64,000 nucleotides of DNA from Paenibacillus_E allorhizoplanae (GCF_927798215.1 NZ_CAKMMW010000002.1:372001-436000), one strand, 5' to 3'; shown: positions 8,304 through 17,899, counted from the stretch's first letter. Program-made: numbers and translations. The notes: generated from the sequence alone by a model not told the origin.

Positions 8304-9860
8304 TTAATTTGTAACCTTGGCAGACCACTCTTCAACGTCCCATACGCGTGTTACCCAACCTTCATAGAATTCCGGCTCATGGCAAACAAGAAGGACAGTA
8401 CCTTTGTACTCTTTCAGAGCACGCTGAAGCTCTTCTTTGGCTACGACGTCTAAATGGTTCGTCGGCTCATCGAATAACAACCAGTTGCTTTCCTGCATAA
8501 GCAGTTTGCACAAGCGAACTTTCGCTTGCTCGCCACCACTTAACATGCTCATCGCTCGCGTGATATGCTCATTCTTAAGCCCAACTCGCGCAAGCGCTCC
8601 TCGAACTTCATTCTGAGTCATGGAAGAAAATGAATTCCATACATCATCAATCGGCGTCATGCTTGGTGCTTTGACCTCTTGTTCAAAGTACGCAGGACTC
8701 AAATAATCACCGCGATACGTCTTACCGCTGAACGGTTCTATTTTGCCAAGAATCGTCTTCAATAAGGTGGATTTACCTACCCCGTTGCAGCCGACGATCG
8801 CAATTTTCTCACCGCGTTCAATCGTCACATTCATTCTTGGAAGCAAGGCACGATCATAGCCGATCTCCAAATTTTCCGCTTCAAATACGATTCTACCACT
8901 TGAACGCGATTCTTTGAATACAAATGTAGGCTTCATTGCCGTTTCAGGGCGCTCAATGCGGTCAATGCGATCCAACTGCTTCTCACGGCTCTTCGCGCGA
9001 GTTGAAGTTGAAGCACGTGCTTTATTACGCGCGATGAAATCTTCCTGCTTTTTGATATACTCTTGCTGTTTCTCATAAGCATCGATGTGCTGTGCCTTAT
9101 TCATTTCAGCCATATCAAGGAATTTCTCATAATTCGCCGTATATCTCGTCAACTTGGAAAATTCCAAATGATAGACAACATTGACGACTTCGTTCATAAA
9201 TTCCGTGTCATGTGAAATCAGCATGAATGCATACGGATAATCTTTCAAGTACATTTTCAACCATTCAATATGTTCTACATCCAAATAGTTGGTAGGCTCA
9301 TCGAGCAATAGCACGGTTGGCTTTTCTAGCAAAAGCTTTGCAAGAAGAACCTTCGTTCTTTGTCCACCACTAAGAGACGTCACATCACGATCTAATCCAA
9401 TGGCATTCAAACCAAGACCATTACCCATCTCTTCGATTTTCACATCAAGCAGATAGAAATCACCGATCTCCAAACGTTCTTGAATTTCACCCATTTCCTC
9501 AAGAAGCACTTCAAGCTCCTCAGGCGTGGCATCTCCCATTTTGTCGGTTATAGCCATCATTCTTTTTTCTTCTTCATACAAAGGCAGGAATGCATCACGC
9601 AAAATATCACGGATTGTTCGACCCGCGGCCAACACGGAATGTTGATCCAAATATCCGTAGTGAACTCTCGGTGTCCATTCTACTTTTCCAGTATCCTTCA
9701 AAAGCTTGCCTGTTAATATATTCATCAACGTGGATTTCCCCACGCCATTAGCTCCTACGATGCCAACGCGTTCACCAGCAAGCAAGCGGAACGAAACATT
9801 TTTGAATAATGTACGATCGCCAAAGCTGTGGCTTAAATCTTCAATTGTTAAAAGACTCAT
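8304..9860 (-). CDS. ABC-F family ATPase (YfmM-like length and layout)
   Basis: 518 aa with tandem ABC domains: Walker A GANGVGKS and GCNGVGKS, ABC signatures LSGGQR and LSGGEQ, and LLDEPTNYL and LFDEPTNHL. A charged linker between the domains (EKQQEYIKKQEDFIARNKAR) is the ribosome-interaction arm. There is no C-terminal coiled coil, unlike the Uup-type neighbour. I recall the B. subtilis YfmM product as about this length. No antibiotic-sensing attenuator with a leader peptide is seen in the roughly 55-nt leader, so it may be housekeeping rather than resistance. Confidence 0.9.
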   Translation of the reverse strand: MSLLTIEDLSHSFGDRTLFKNVSFRLLAGERVGIVGANGVGKSTLMNILTGKLLKDTGKVEWTPRVHYGYLDQHSVLAAGRTIRDILRDAFLPLYEEEKRMMAITDKMGDATPEELEVLLEEMGEIQERLEIGDFYLLDVKIEEMGNGLGLNAIGLDRDVTSLSGGQRTKVLLAKLLLEKPTVLLLDEPTNYLDVEHIEWLKMYLKDYPYAFMLISHDTEFMNEVVNVVYHLEFSKLTRYTANYEKFLDMAEMNKAQHIDAYEKQQEYIKKQEDFIARNKARASTSTRAKSREKQLDRIDRIERPETAMKPTFVFKESRSSGRIVFEAENLEIGYDRALLPRMNVTIERGEKIAIVGCNGVGKSTLLKTILGKIEPFSGKTYRGDYLSPAYFEQEVKAPSMTPIDDVWNSFSSMTQNEVRGALARVGLKNEHITRAMSMLSGGEQAKVRLCKLLMQESNWLLFDEPTNHLDVVAKEELQRALKEYKGTVLLVCHEPEFYEGWVTRVWDVEEWSAKVTN

Positions 9861-9921
9861 TTTGTAAAACCAAACCCCTGTCTAGTTCTAAGATAATCAC
9901 GTATTTTACTCGCGACTTCTT

Positions 9922-9927
9922 ATTATA
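9922..9927 (-). promoter_or_regulatory. Extended -10 promoter for the ABC-F/Dabb operon
   Basis: On the minus strand TGG-TATAAT gives a perfect -10 with a TGn extension; no good -35 is present at 17 bp. It lies between the end of the FHA gene and the ABC-F start, leaving a leader of roughly 55 nt. Confidence 0.55.
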
Positions 9928-9965
9928 CCACTGCTCAGGGCAGACAGGAAGTAGAACTATTTGTA

Positions 9966-11408
9966 TTAGAGCCGAAAAGTCAGTTCTTGTCGAATAATTC
10001 GCACGATATCCCCATCTTTTAATGGATATCCCTGATAAGTGATGAGCGGAAACTCATTCAAAAACGTTCCGTTCGTAGAACCTGCATCTCGAAGTTGAAA
10101 GCCAGTGCTAGTTTGAACAATTTCCGCATGGATTCTGGAAACACCCACATCATCCACCACATAATCGATCTTGCTGCTTGAATCTCCCCTGCCAATTGTA
10201 AATACTTCTCTGTTGATAGGCACGGATTGGCTGACTCCTTCAACTTGTCTCTCCAATCGAGGTCCAACTTGAACTTGCTTGGGAGATTTCCCAAGAAACA
10301 CCGTGGCATTTGAATGTGATGGACTGAGCAAAGTTGTATGCAAGGTCAGATTTTGATAATAGCTCTGGATGTCCAGTGGGTCCGTCGCACGAGTAGCATC
10401 ATCAAGCATGACTTCGTTACCGGGAACATAGATGTTATGAGCGATGGAGGAACTTTTCTGATTTTGAATCGTTCGACTAGAGAAATCAGGGCGACCTAAG
10501 AAAAGTAGAACGAAGCCCACATCCCCCAATAACAAAGTAGTTCCTGCAATGATTTGCAGCAGGCTTATCGAGGGATTTCCAAAATATTGCTGCCACAGAT
10601 AAGCAAGTAAAATAAGGATAAAAGCTATTGTCATCCATCGCCCCCGTTGCTGTAGAGGAATAAAGGATAGTGACATCTGTTCAGTTTTAGACAAGATGGG
10701 ATTTTCAGTTTTGGGTTGGATATGTTTCGCTTCATCACGCTTCCAATGTGCTTGGGGTAATCCCAGTTCTGATACCAGGGCTACAATAGGTTCGGAATGT
10801 GGTGTAGTAATTGTTTCTCGTTTAAGAATTGGCTCGTCCATCAACTTTAATAACGCTTCTTTATAGGCATGGAAACTTTTTCTAGCTAAATGTGTTGACA
10901 TCCAAGTCTGAAGTTGAACCTGTTCCTCTTCTCCAAGGTATAGGATAAGTTTATGGAGTAGTGCATCTATTGTAAGATAGCTCTCATCGACATCATGAGC
11001 TATATTTAGCGGCGCATACGTCAGGTAAACATCCGACCAATCTTGTCCTATGAAAATAAAATTATCTTTCAAGACGAAATTCATCTCACTCAGCATATAA
11101 TTCTTGCTCTCATCCAGTGTACAAACGATCGCGTACATCAACTTGGCAAGTAAACGGATTGAGAAATTCTCTACTTTCAAAACATGTGAAAGCATTCGTT
11201 TGGAGGACAATCGATACAGTAGTCGAATGTTTGAATCCACCTCATGAATGTCAAGCGGCAGCAGCCTCGGAATTTGATTGGCTTCTAACATGCGCACCTG
11301 CAAATTGGAAAGCTCACTTGCTTCTAAACCTCCTTCCTTGAACAACTCCATAAGATGTCCATGTCGATAAACAAATTCATAACGAAGTCCGAATACTTCT
11401 TGCGTCAT
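9966..11408 (-). CDS. FHA-domain membrane protein at the end of the tad operon
   Basis: 480 aa. About 200 N-terminal residues form a soluble kinase-like or helical domain seen in other Firmicute tad loci (DUF6382 type, from memory). Two hydrophobic segments follow (WMTIAFILILLAYLWQQYF and ISLLQIIAGTTLLLG), then a C-terminal FHA domain with its signature residues: FTIGRG, SRIHAEI and AGSTNGTFLN. FHA domains bind phosphothreonine. It is the last gene of the operon, 13 bp after the prepilin peptidase, so it could link pilus assembly to the Ser/Thr kinase encoded at 21.6-23.3 kb. That link is inference. Confidence 0.85.
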   Translation of the reverse strand: MTQEVFGLRYEFVYRHGHLMELFKEGGLEASELSNLQVRMLEANQIPRLLPLDIHEVDSNIRLLYRLSSKRMLSHVLKVENFSIRLLAKLMYAIVCTLDESKNYMLSEMNFVLKDNFIFIGQDWSDVYLTYAPLNIAHDVDESYLTIDALLHKLILYLGEEEQVQLQTWMSTHLARKSFHAYKEALLKLMDEPILKRETITTPHSEPIVALVSELGLPQAHWKRDEAKHIQPKTENPILSKTEQMSLSFIPLQQRGRWMTIAFILILLAYLWQQYFGNPSISLLQIIAGTTLLLGDVGFVLLFLGRPDFSSRTIQNQKSSSIAHNIYVPGNEVMLDDATRATDPLDIQSYYQNLTLHTTLLSPSHSNATVFLGKSPKQVQVGPRLERQVEGVSQSVPINREVFTIGRGDSSSKIDYVVDDVGVSRIHAEIVQTSTGFQLRDAGSTNGTFLNEFPLITYQGYPLKDGDIVRIIRQELTFRL

Positions 11409-11421
11409 ACAAACACCTCAT

Positions 11422-11973
11422 TCAAAGCAAAGAATAGTAAATCGTTACGGCTGCAGCTGGAAAAACCGCGTACATAAAGGGGAATTTGATGTTTTTTTGT
11501 TGCTTAAGTTCGATAATAGTTTCAAACTTTTTGAGCGCCAGTATAGTGAACAACCAACCTGCAAGCTTACGGCTCGTTGTTCTTATTTTTCTTTGAATAA
11601 GTAGAAGTAAAAGTCCGATTAATCCTGCCCATAAAATCGCATAAACAAGTGTTTGTACAACAAACATAACGCCCATTATTGCGCCTATAGCAGCAAAAAG
11701 TTTGACATCTCCAGCTCCCAATGCCCCAACTACATACAACACAAGTACCATGATAAAGCCAGTACTTGCGCCAATGAGAGAAAAAAGCAACCCATTCCAG
11801 CCTTCAGAGCATGTGTGGAACAATACTCCGAATATCGTTCCACACATGGTCAACTTATTGGGCAATTTTGAATACCGTGCATCAATGACAAAGGCGACAG
11901 TTATAAAAATAATAAATAGACCAAGACATACAAGAATATGGTCACTCCTCCCTTCAATTAAGCTCCTACCCAA
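11422..11973 (-). CDS. tadV: TadV/CpaA-type prepilin peptidase (A24 family)
   Basis: Up to 183 aa with several membrane helices. The two aspartates of type IV prepilin peptidases are present: VIDARYSKLPNKLT (first Asp, about residue 27) and GALGAGDVKL (second, about 91). It lacks the cytosolic zinc domain of the larger PilD enzyme at 38.5 kb, as is usual for TadV. It should process the Flp-like pilin and TadE-like pseudopilins. The start is uncertain: TTG at 11973 lies inside the upstream gene and lacks a clear ribosome site, while the good GGGAGG site has only an in-frame ATT about 9 nt away. Confidence 0.88.
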   Translation of the reverse strand: MGRSLIEGRSDHILVCLGLFIIFITVAFVIDARYSKLPNKLTMCGTIFGVLFHTCSEGWNGLLFSLIGASTGFIMVLVLYVVGALGAGDVKLFAAIGAIMGVMFVVQTLVYAILWAGLIGLLLLLIQRKIRTTSRKLAGWLFTILALKKFETIIELKQQKNIKFPFMYAVFPAAAVTIYYSLL

Positions 11974-12629
11974 GCCCGCTCATAGGCTCTTTTTTTCAAA
12001 AGAATCGTTTGGCTCATAAAAGGAATGGGTAATTGATAGCTCAGTTGAGCCTCAATCCCAAAAAACGCCTCCCCATCTTGCTTCAAACTCGGCAACGTAA
12101 CGGAAATGACTTTGAAGTTCCTCTTATTAACGAACTTCACATCACAAAATGCAAACACAATTGGTGTAAAGGCAGTAAGCATCCGCGGCATAACTTGTGA
12201 TTGATAAAATTCATTCAACTCCTCTTGTGCCATGCCTTCGCCAAGCTCTCGCTTCTCTTTTTCCCAACGAACGAGTTCTAAAAGCGAATCGGGTATGTAA
12301 GCCGCGTATTCATTAGCGATTTCCTCTGTACTCGTCACATGCTCCCTCGCTGTTTGGACTTGATCCACGACAGCATTAAGCATCTCCGCTGCGCGGCTTT
12401 GATCATATTTTGATCGCGCTTCTTGAACTAGTATCCTCACAGGATACAGTTGCCCCGCAATAGACTTCGTTGCCTCGGAAACGCCGGACTGCAACGCCAT
12501 CTCTACCAAAGCAATTTGAATAAAAAGGACAAGACCTACTACGAAAGCAAGAAACAAAGGTAGAATAAGTGAAGCTTCCAGTACGATGCCGCCTTCTTGC
12601 TCTTTGTGAAATTTGAGAAGCAAATCCAT
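11958..12629 (-). CDS. TadE-like pseudopilin/pilus assembly protein
   Basis: 223 aa. A short cytosolic leader (KFHKEQEGG) precedes a prepilin-like hydrophobic stretch GIVLEASLILPLFLAFVVG with the conserved Glu (about residues 13-35), followed by an extracytoplasmic helical domain. This is the TadE layout: a minor pilin processed by TadV. It follows the 752-aa gene by 10 bp and its 3' end overlaps the proposed TadV start. Confidence 0.8.
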   Translation of the reverse strand: MDLLLKFHKEQEGGIVLEASLILPLFLAFVVGLVLFIQIALVEMALQSGVSEATKSIAGQLYPVRILVQEARSKYDQSRAAEMLNAVVDQVQTAREHVTSTEEIANEYAAYIPDSLLELVRWEKEKRELGEGMAQEELNEFYQSQVMPRMLTAFTPIVFAFCDVKFVNKRNFKVISVTLPSLKQDGEAFFGIEAQLSYQLPIPFMSQTILLKKRAYERAWVGA

Positions 12630-12639
12630 GTCTCCTTCC

Positions 12640-14898
12640 TCAATACGAAACGACGGCAGCTCGATTCATTTGACAATGTGTTCCAACAACTTTACATCCT
12701 AAAAGTCCAGTCCCATCCAGCAGCTTCATGACTTGAGGAATAAACCAAAGTCTGATTTCACTCGAAGCATTCGCTTGGATATAGGACGTTTGTTGATTGA
12801 GATCTTTACCTGTCTCTAATTCGTGGAGGGCCTGCATTCGGGACATCAGCTTGGTGTTGTTGCTATGCAACATAAGAAATAAACGGAGGTAGTCTTTATA
12901 CGTCAATTTGAGTGCCGATGAGGAGAGTTTTGACGATAATTCAACAGCGTCACCTTTCACCAAAGCGTTCATGTCAACGAATGCCTCAGCTGCACCTTGA
13001 GCCGCGGCTGCCAGAAAAACGAGTAACGGGGACCCTATTTGGAGAAGTTCTTTTTTGGGATCTAATAATGCTTCAACGGTACGAACCGCTAAGCGTAAAG
13101 AAAACATTTCTGCATAAGCTGAAGACATATTCGCGGCACAGGAAGAGAAACCATACAACAGATATTCAACCTCTTGATTTACTAAAGCGTGTGTCCCAGG
13201 ATCAACTGACTCATTCGACAATTTTGCGTTCCCACTTGAATCTTTCTCAAGTCCATAGGTTCGGAAGTTAAACTTCGTTAGCGCATATTCATTTACGTAA
13301 AGTTCATCTCGGAGAACTTCCGCCGCGCTGTTTAATACGCCAAGCAAATCCATTGCCCTCAAACTAGTAGGTTCTGCTTTCTCAATGTCATAGGCAACAT
13401 CGTTCCCAATCATTGTATCTTGCGCATTCGCTTGTCGATATTTCTGATAATAGCCTGAATCACCTTGGAGCTTACTATAAGTCCCAGAATCACTGGATTG
13501 CGTACTTGTTAGGCTACAACCACCAATAGCTTGCTTGGCCTTGTCCATAATGTCTTGGATTTTATTCTTTTGTGTCTTCTTATTCGTCGTTGTAGCTTCA
13601 TTTGCATCCATTCTGGATTTTTCTAACGGACTTTGTTTGGCATGAAAATCATTAGCAACTGCCAGGTAGCTGTCGTTGGCTTGATTAACCTTGCTTGTAT
13701 GTACGGTAGTATACAAGACGACACTTTCTACAGCAGATCGGAATGATGAAAATAACGCGGCTATTGCTGCGATCGACGTTTGATATTGGTAAAAATAATC
13801 ATCCCCAATCAATGACACATGTTGAAACACATCATACACAGATGAATTCCCCTGAGCTGAAGTGCTCGAGATTCCCGTCAGTTTTGAGCGAATTTCGTCA
13901 TTATTTTGCTTGGCTTGTCGCAAGATTGGCTCGATCACCTGCTGTAGTTGTTGAACAACTTTTTCATCTGCAGCCACCTCAAGTTTCGTACGGATGATAA
14001 GAGCTGTGTAAGTCATTATTTTCTGTACTAAAGCTTCCAGCTCATTTAACTTTTGTGAAAGCATTCCAGCCTGCTCCTCTAGCCTGCTTTTGCCTTCGGC
14101 AAGTGATCGGATACTGGCAGCTGCCTCAGGACCTGCTTGTGCAAGGGATGCTAATGAAAGATCCATATTCCTTATGCTCGCTTTAAGCGAACGCAAATTC
14201 TCTTGAACTTGACTGATTTCACTGCGAACCTCGTCAACTGTATGAATGCCAATTTCAGCAGCTAATTTGTCTAATTCAGCTACTCTGGCTCTATAATAGC
14301 TATGAAATTCAGTAGTTCTGGCATGGAACTCTTCCGCACTCTGCCATGCTTCATCTAGCGAGCTTTCCCGTTGTTCGATCAACTTCTCGAGCTCAGACGC
14401 TTCCTTGGCAAATTGCGAACCCATCTGAAAGGGCTCACGGACACCGCTCTTTTGAAATTTATCAACAATCTCAAGCGTGTATTCAATCGGTGCTTTTATT
14501 TTCATATCCTCTAAGAGCTGCCCCTCAAATATGACATGACTAGCAAGCGTATAAACTGGCGTAACGCGCAAAGCTCCATCGACAGCTTTGGTATTAATAA
14601 AGTGAAAAGCATTCGCGGAGACTCCACCCGATAAGTTTTGGATAAAAACATCGTTAAGCAATTTTTCTGACGCTTCTTGAGAGAGACCCATGCCATATAG
14701 TCCTCTCTTCTGCAGCTCGGGATCAAAGGAAGACATCACTGATCGTGCAGCTGCATGTAAGGCAGATTCCGTTTCTTTCTCGGCTACTTTAATTCTGGCA
14801 AAATCAATGAGTACCGCTTGAAATAAAAAAATTGGCACAATAATAAGGATCAAATAGACAGATACTGCGCCATTTTCTGCTCGTAAGAATCTTTTCAA
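12640..14898 (-). CDS. Large TadG-like pilus-locus protein with coiled coil
   Basis: 752 aa. The N-terminus (RAENGAVSVYLILIIVPIFLFQAVLIDFARI) is the TadG/TadE-type single membrane anchor. Residues about 150-330 are strongly heptad-like (EKLIEQRESSLDEAW and similar), predicting a long coiled coil outside the membrane. A further hydrophobic alanine-rich segment near 600 (LLVFLAAAAQGAAEAF) may contact the membrane. No von Willebrand A motif was recognised. The start is TTG at 14898, with GAGGGGAG close upstream. Function is assigned by position between other Tad genes and by the anchor. Confidence 0.7.
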   Translation of the reverse strand: MKRFLRAENGAVSVYLILIIVPIFLFQAVLIDFARIKVAEKETESALHAAARSVMSSFDPELQKRGLYGMGLSQEASEKLLNDVFIQNLSGGVSANAFHFINTKAVDGALRVTPVYTLASHVIFEGQLLEDMKIKAPIEYTLEIVDKFQKSGVREPFQMGSQFAKEASELEKLIEQRESSLDEAWQSAEEFHARTTEFHSYYRARVAELDKLAAEIGIHTVDEVRSEISQVQENLRSLKASIRNMDLSLASLAQAGPEAAASIRSLAEGKSRLEEQAGMLSQKLNELEALVQKIMTYTALIIRTKLEVAADEKVVQQLQQVIEPILRQAKQNNDEIRSKLTGISSTSAQGNSSVYDVFQHVSLIGDDYFYQYQTSIAAIAALFSSFRSAVESVVLYTTVHTSKVNQANDSYLAVANDFHAKQSPLEKSRMDANEATTTNKKTQKNKIQDIMDKAKQAIGGCSLTSTQSSDSGTYSKLQGDSGYYQKYRQANAQDTMIGNDVAYDIEKAEPTSLRAMDLLGVLNSAAEVLRDELYVNEYALTKFNFRTYGLEKDSSGNAKLSNESVDPGTHALVNQEVEYLLYGFSSCAANMSSAYAEMFSLRLAVRTVEALLDPKKELLQIGSPLLVFLAAAAQGAAEAFVDMNALVKGDAVELSSKLSSSALKLTYKDYLRLFLMLHSNNTKLMSRMQALHELETGKDLNQQTSYIQANASSEIRLWFIPQVMKLLDGTGLLGCKVVGTHCQMNRAAVVSY

Positions 14899-14912
14899 TG
14901 GCTCCCCTCTTT

Positions 14913-15956
14913 CTAATTATGAATAACGACTACAATCCCTTTACGTTCAAGTTCTTTGCGAAAAGAGGCCGTGGGCATTCCTTTGCCGCTGGCATCCTTC
15001 TTAAAAAAATGCCAAACGATACCTTTCACAGTCGGATCATGCTCGAGTAATTCAACATCCTTTGGGAGCTGTTCGGTGCGAAGCTGAGCTTCCGTCAAAC
15101 TATAAAACGCTTGATGACCAACGCCTCTTGCATCTAAAGCATCAATTTTTCGGCTTTTACCAGACGCAGTCGTTCTTACAACCTCTGTCCCTCCTACAAG
15201 TGACCTCAAGTACGAAGATGCTTGACGTTCAGATTGAATACTGACGCTTGGACCTGACAAATCGCTTTTGACCGGATCTACAAGTGCCGCTTTCGCTTTC
15301 TCGGAAGATATCCTTCCGACTAAAGTTGGCAGATAAGTGCGCGTTAGGTCTGTTGTTCTGATCAGCTCAATAGAATCAATAACATGTACGATAGCTTTAC
15401 TTTCCGTTTGCGTTGTATGCATCCACCGACTAAGTATTGAAGGCATGATAAAAGACTTGTTCACAGTCACTTCAACTCGATGGTCTAATAAATAATTCGT
15501 ATAGGAGGCTGTTCCAGTAACGCCAGTTGGAAGTAATACCGCGGCTTTAGCTAGCTTTTTCTCGACTAAACCATTTGCTTGATTGGTGGGAAGTGCGACA
15601 CTAGCCCCAGATCTACCTAGTAACAAGCCAAATAAGTCGCTTACATTGTCCTGCGTCAGACGCCAATACAAACCGTCCGTTTCCTGCGGATTATAACTTC
15701 CAGTACTTATATCTTTATGGCTGTTAGTCCAAGTAAAAGCTAACTTTTCTGCGGCTGAGCGAGCTAATTGACCTACATAAACATGTTGATAAGCAAACAT
15801 GCCTACAAACAACAATGTCACTGTGCAAATTAAGATCACTGGAAATACAAGGGATGCTTCTAACGTAAAGGTACCCAGCTCATTGTTGATGATCTGACGA
15901 AGTCGACTACGGCGCACAACTCGTGGTCGGGCTCGGCGCACAGGGTGCAACCGCAC
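14913..15956 (-). CDS. TadE-family pseudopilin (start uncertain)
   Basis: Up to 347 aa. A TadE signature ELGTFTLEASLVFPVILI (about residues 26-44) follows a very arginine-rich leader; the rest is an exported domain with no recognised fold. No convincing ribosome site precedes any start. GTG codons at 15956, 15941 and 15917 and a TTG at 15950 are all possible; GTG 15917 would give a compact leader MRRSRLRQIINNELG. Every choice overlaps the end of the pilin gene (stop at 15907), so expression probably depends on translational coupling. Confidence 0.75.
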   Translation of the reverse strand: MRLHPVRRARPRVVRRSRLRQIINNELGTFTLEASLVFPVILICTVTLLFVGMFAYQHVYVGQLARSAAEKLAFTWTNSHKDISTGSYNPQETDGLYWRLTQDNVSDLFGLLLGRSGASVALPTNQANGLVEKKLAKAAVLLPTGVTGTASYTNYLLDHRVEVTVNKSFIMPSILSRWMHTTQTESKAIVHVIDSIELIRTTDLTRTYLPTLVGRISSEKAKAALVDPVKSDLSGPSVSIQSERQASSYLRSLVGGTEVVRTTASGKSRKIDALDARGVGHQAFYSLTEAQLRTEQLPKDVELLEHDPTVKGIVWHFFKKDASGKGMPTASFRKELERKGIVVVIHN

Positions 15957-16134
15957 TGTTATCCTTTAGGTCGGAGTTTGCATCACCGATCAGCTTTTGG
16001 AACCACGAGACAATCCACTTTCTGAAAATGATAGCAATTGCAACTAACACCGCTACTATCAATAAAATTTCTAACGTACCTAAACCGTCTTCCTCTTTCC
16101 ACATACGCTTAAAGAATTCAAGTATTGTTTCCAT
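15907..16134 (-). CDS. Flp-like type IVb pilin
   Basis: 75 aa. KEEDGLGTLEILLIVAVLVAIAIIF contains the Gly-x-Gly leader end, the Glu at +5-like position and the hydrophobic assembly helix of Flp pilins. The mature part is short, with a Pro/Ser/Cys tail (CAPSPTTSCAP) that could form a disulfide. It is the likely main Tad fibre subunit, processed by TadV. It sits 15 bp after tadC. The distal end of its frame overlaps the start of the following TadE-like gene in another frame. Confidence 0.8.
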   Translation of the reverse strand: METILEFFKRMWKEEDGLGTLEILLIVAVLVAIAIIFRKWIVSWFQKLIGDANSDLKDNSAVAPCAPSPTTSCAP

Positions 16135-16149
16135 TTCAACATTCCTCTC

Positions 16150-17019
16150 CTATTGGTTCATCATGAGTAACGCAGGTGCTGCGACGATCACCATCACCAC
16201 AACAAAAATTAACACCATCGGGAATACAAGCTTAGAAGATGCTTCCTCCCCTAATGTCCGTGAAACACTCTTCCTCCGCTGCCACAGCTCCAGTGAAAGG
16301 GAATGCAGCGAAACGACAAAATCATTGCCGCCTCTTCTATAGTTAAGACCTAACGTTGAAGCAAATAATGACACTTCATGTAACGCGCAGCGCTTACTGA
16401 AATCCTCTAATACTTTCGTGAAGGAGATATTCATCTCCAGTTCATGCACAGCAACAAGCAGCTCTTTGTAAAGCGGGGAATCCGACATATTTGGCTTTGC
16501 TTGAACACAACGGATCCAAGCACGGTTGACTGTCTCTCCAGCATTTACTAAAAGCACGATTGTGCTCAGAAATTCAGGCAGCTCAAGAATCATCGATTGC
16601 TGTTTTTTACGTATTTTGTTGTCCAAATCACGAACCATCATCACGGGTGTCCCTATCGCAGCAACAACGCCAAAGGCAAGCAACGAACTATCTTCACCTG
16701 CTAGAATGGCAAGTACGGTAACGACGAATAGACACACGATGGAAGCCGATATTAGTTCTGCCATGAACCATTTACTGCCTTGCGAGGACAAGCTTCTTCC
16801 ATACAAGGTCATACATTTATGATGGATTTTTGAAGTAAAATCGGGGAACCTCTCTAACAATTGGAGCTTATCGATCACATAATAGCTCGTCGGTAAGAGC
16901 ATTTTCATCCGAAAGGGGTACGTTTGTATCTGAATCTGACTACCGTATTTCTTCCGTCCGATCACCTGCACTGACATACAAAACACAATTTGTGCCAAGC
17001 CAAATAACCATATCCACAT
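16150..17019 (-). CDS. tadC: TadC-type pilus inner-membrane platform protein
   Basis: 289 aa with the T2SS/T4P F-domain. Hydrophobic helices occur near the N-terminus (MWIWLFGLAQIVFCMSVQV), around 85-130, and at the very end (VFPMVLIFVVVMVIVAAPAL). The central LPEFLSTIVLLVNAGETVNRAW and the later FSKRCALHEVSLFAS match TadC. With TadB it forms the platform that couples the TadA motor to the pilin. One base separates it from tadB. Confidence 0.9.
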   Translation of the reverse strand: MWIWLFGLAQIVFCMSVQVIGRKKYGSQIQIQTYPFRMKMLLPTSYYVIDKLQLLERFPDFTSKIHHKCMTLYGRSLSSQGSKWFMAELISASIVCLFVVTVLAILAGEDSSLLAFGVVAAIGTPVMMVRDLDNKIRKKQQSMILELPEFLSTIVLLVNAGETVNRAWIRCVQAKPNMSDSPLYKELLVAVHELEMNISFTKVLEDFSKRCALHEVSLFASTLGLNYRRGGNDFVVSLHSLSLELWQRRKSVSRTLGEEASSKLVFPMVLIFVVVMVIVAAPALLMMNQ

Positions 17020-17020
17020 C

Positions 17021-17899
17021 CTACACCTTGATATTCATTATTTTTTGAGTGAGTACATAACAAGCCCCAAGCAACGACAAACATACGGTCATGATGAGAA
17101 TCCCGCTCCCACGATACAATGGAACCATATAATCAGGCGAGGAAAATGCCAATACAGCAACAATGAGGACTGGAGCAACAACAAGAACTCTCGATTCAAA
17201 ACGTTTTTGAGCGACCATGACTGAGATTTCCTGGGTTATGTCTAACTTCTCGGCAATGACCGTTGCTGTACGTTTCATCACCTCAACTAGATTTCCTCCC
17301 GTACGTTTACAGGTTAGAAAAACATCAGAAAAGCTGAGAATATCTTCTAAATGACTGCGATCTGCAAAATGTTTAAGCGCTGCCTCGATCGGCTCGCCAT
17401 TTTCTACCTTACGGCATATCAAGCCAAACTCAACAACGATCAAACAAGCTGGATCAGGATACAGCAGCTTTAAATCTTCCCATGCCTCTCGAAATGCCGA
17501 TTCAATGGATTTCCCTACCGTCATAGAGGAAGAAAGACAGCTGAGAGCCTGTTTAAATTGTACATAAAGCATATTCTTACGTTTTTGGATTAATTGCTGC
17601 CGACGAAAGCGAGGAAACAGAAAACCCATAGATGCTAAAGCGGCAGCGAGGATAACATTTTGGTAGAAAATATAACCGATCATGAATGCCGGTAAACCTA
17701 GCATGAGTATGGCTGCTATTCTCTCTTTGGATGACAAGTGATAATCGTTATAATCGATGAATACAATCGGGAGGATTGGCGGTGACTTGTGTATTAGGGG
17801 GATCTCACTTGCTTTACGAGGGGATTTTCGTCTTTCAAGATATCGTAATAGAAGCCAACTCGCGCCACCCATGAAGATGAGCAGCAACCACACACTCAT
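17021..17899 (-). CDS. tadB: TadB-type pilus inner-membrane platform protein
   Basis: 292 aa, F-domain family. It has an N-terminal membrane anchor, two mid helices (about 60-95) and two C-terminal helices (VLVVAPVLIVAVLAF; GILIMTVCLSLLGACYVL). The conserved stretch FLTCKRTGGNLVEVMKRTATVIAEK is a TadB hallmark. The start at 17899 overlaps the tadA stop by 4 bp (17896-17899), so the two are translationally coupled. Confidence 0.92.
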   Translation of the reverse strand: MSVWLLLIFMGGASWLLLRYLERRKSPRKASEIPLIHKSPPILPIVFIDYNDYHLSSKERIAAILMLGLPAFMIGYIFYQNVILAAALASMGFLFPRFRRQQLIQKRKNMLYVQFKQALSCLSSSMTVGKSIESAFREAWEDLKLLYPDPACLIVVEFGLICRKVENGEPIEAALKHFADRSHLEDILSFSDVFLTCKRTGGNLVEVMKRTATVIAEKLDITQEISVMVAQKRFESRVLVVAPVLIVAVLAFSSPDYMVPLYRGSGILIMTVCLSLLGACYVLTQKIMNIKV

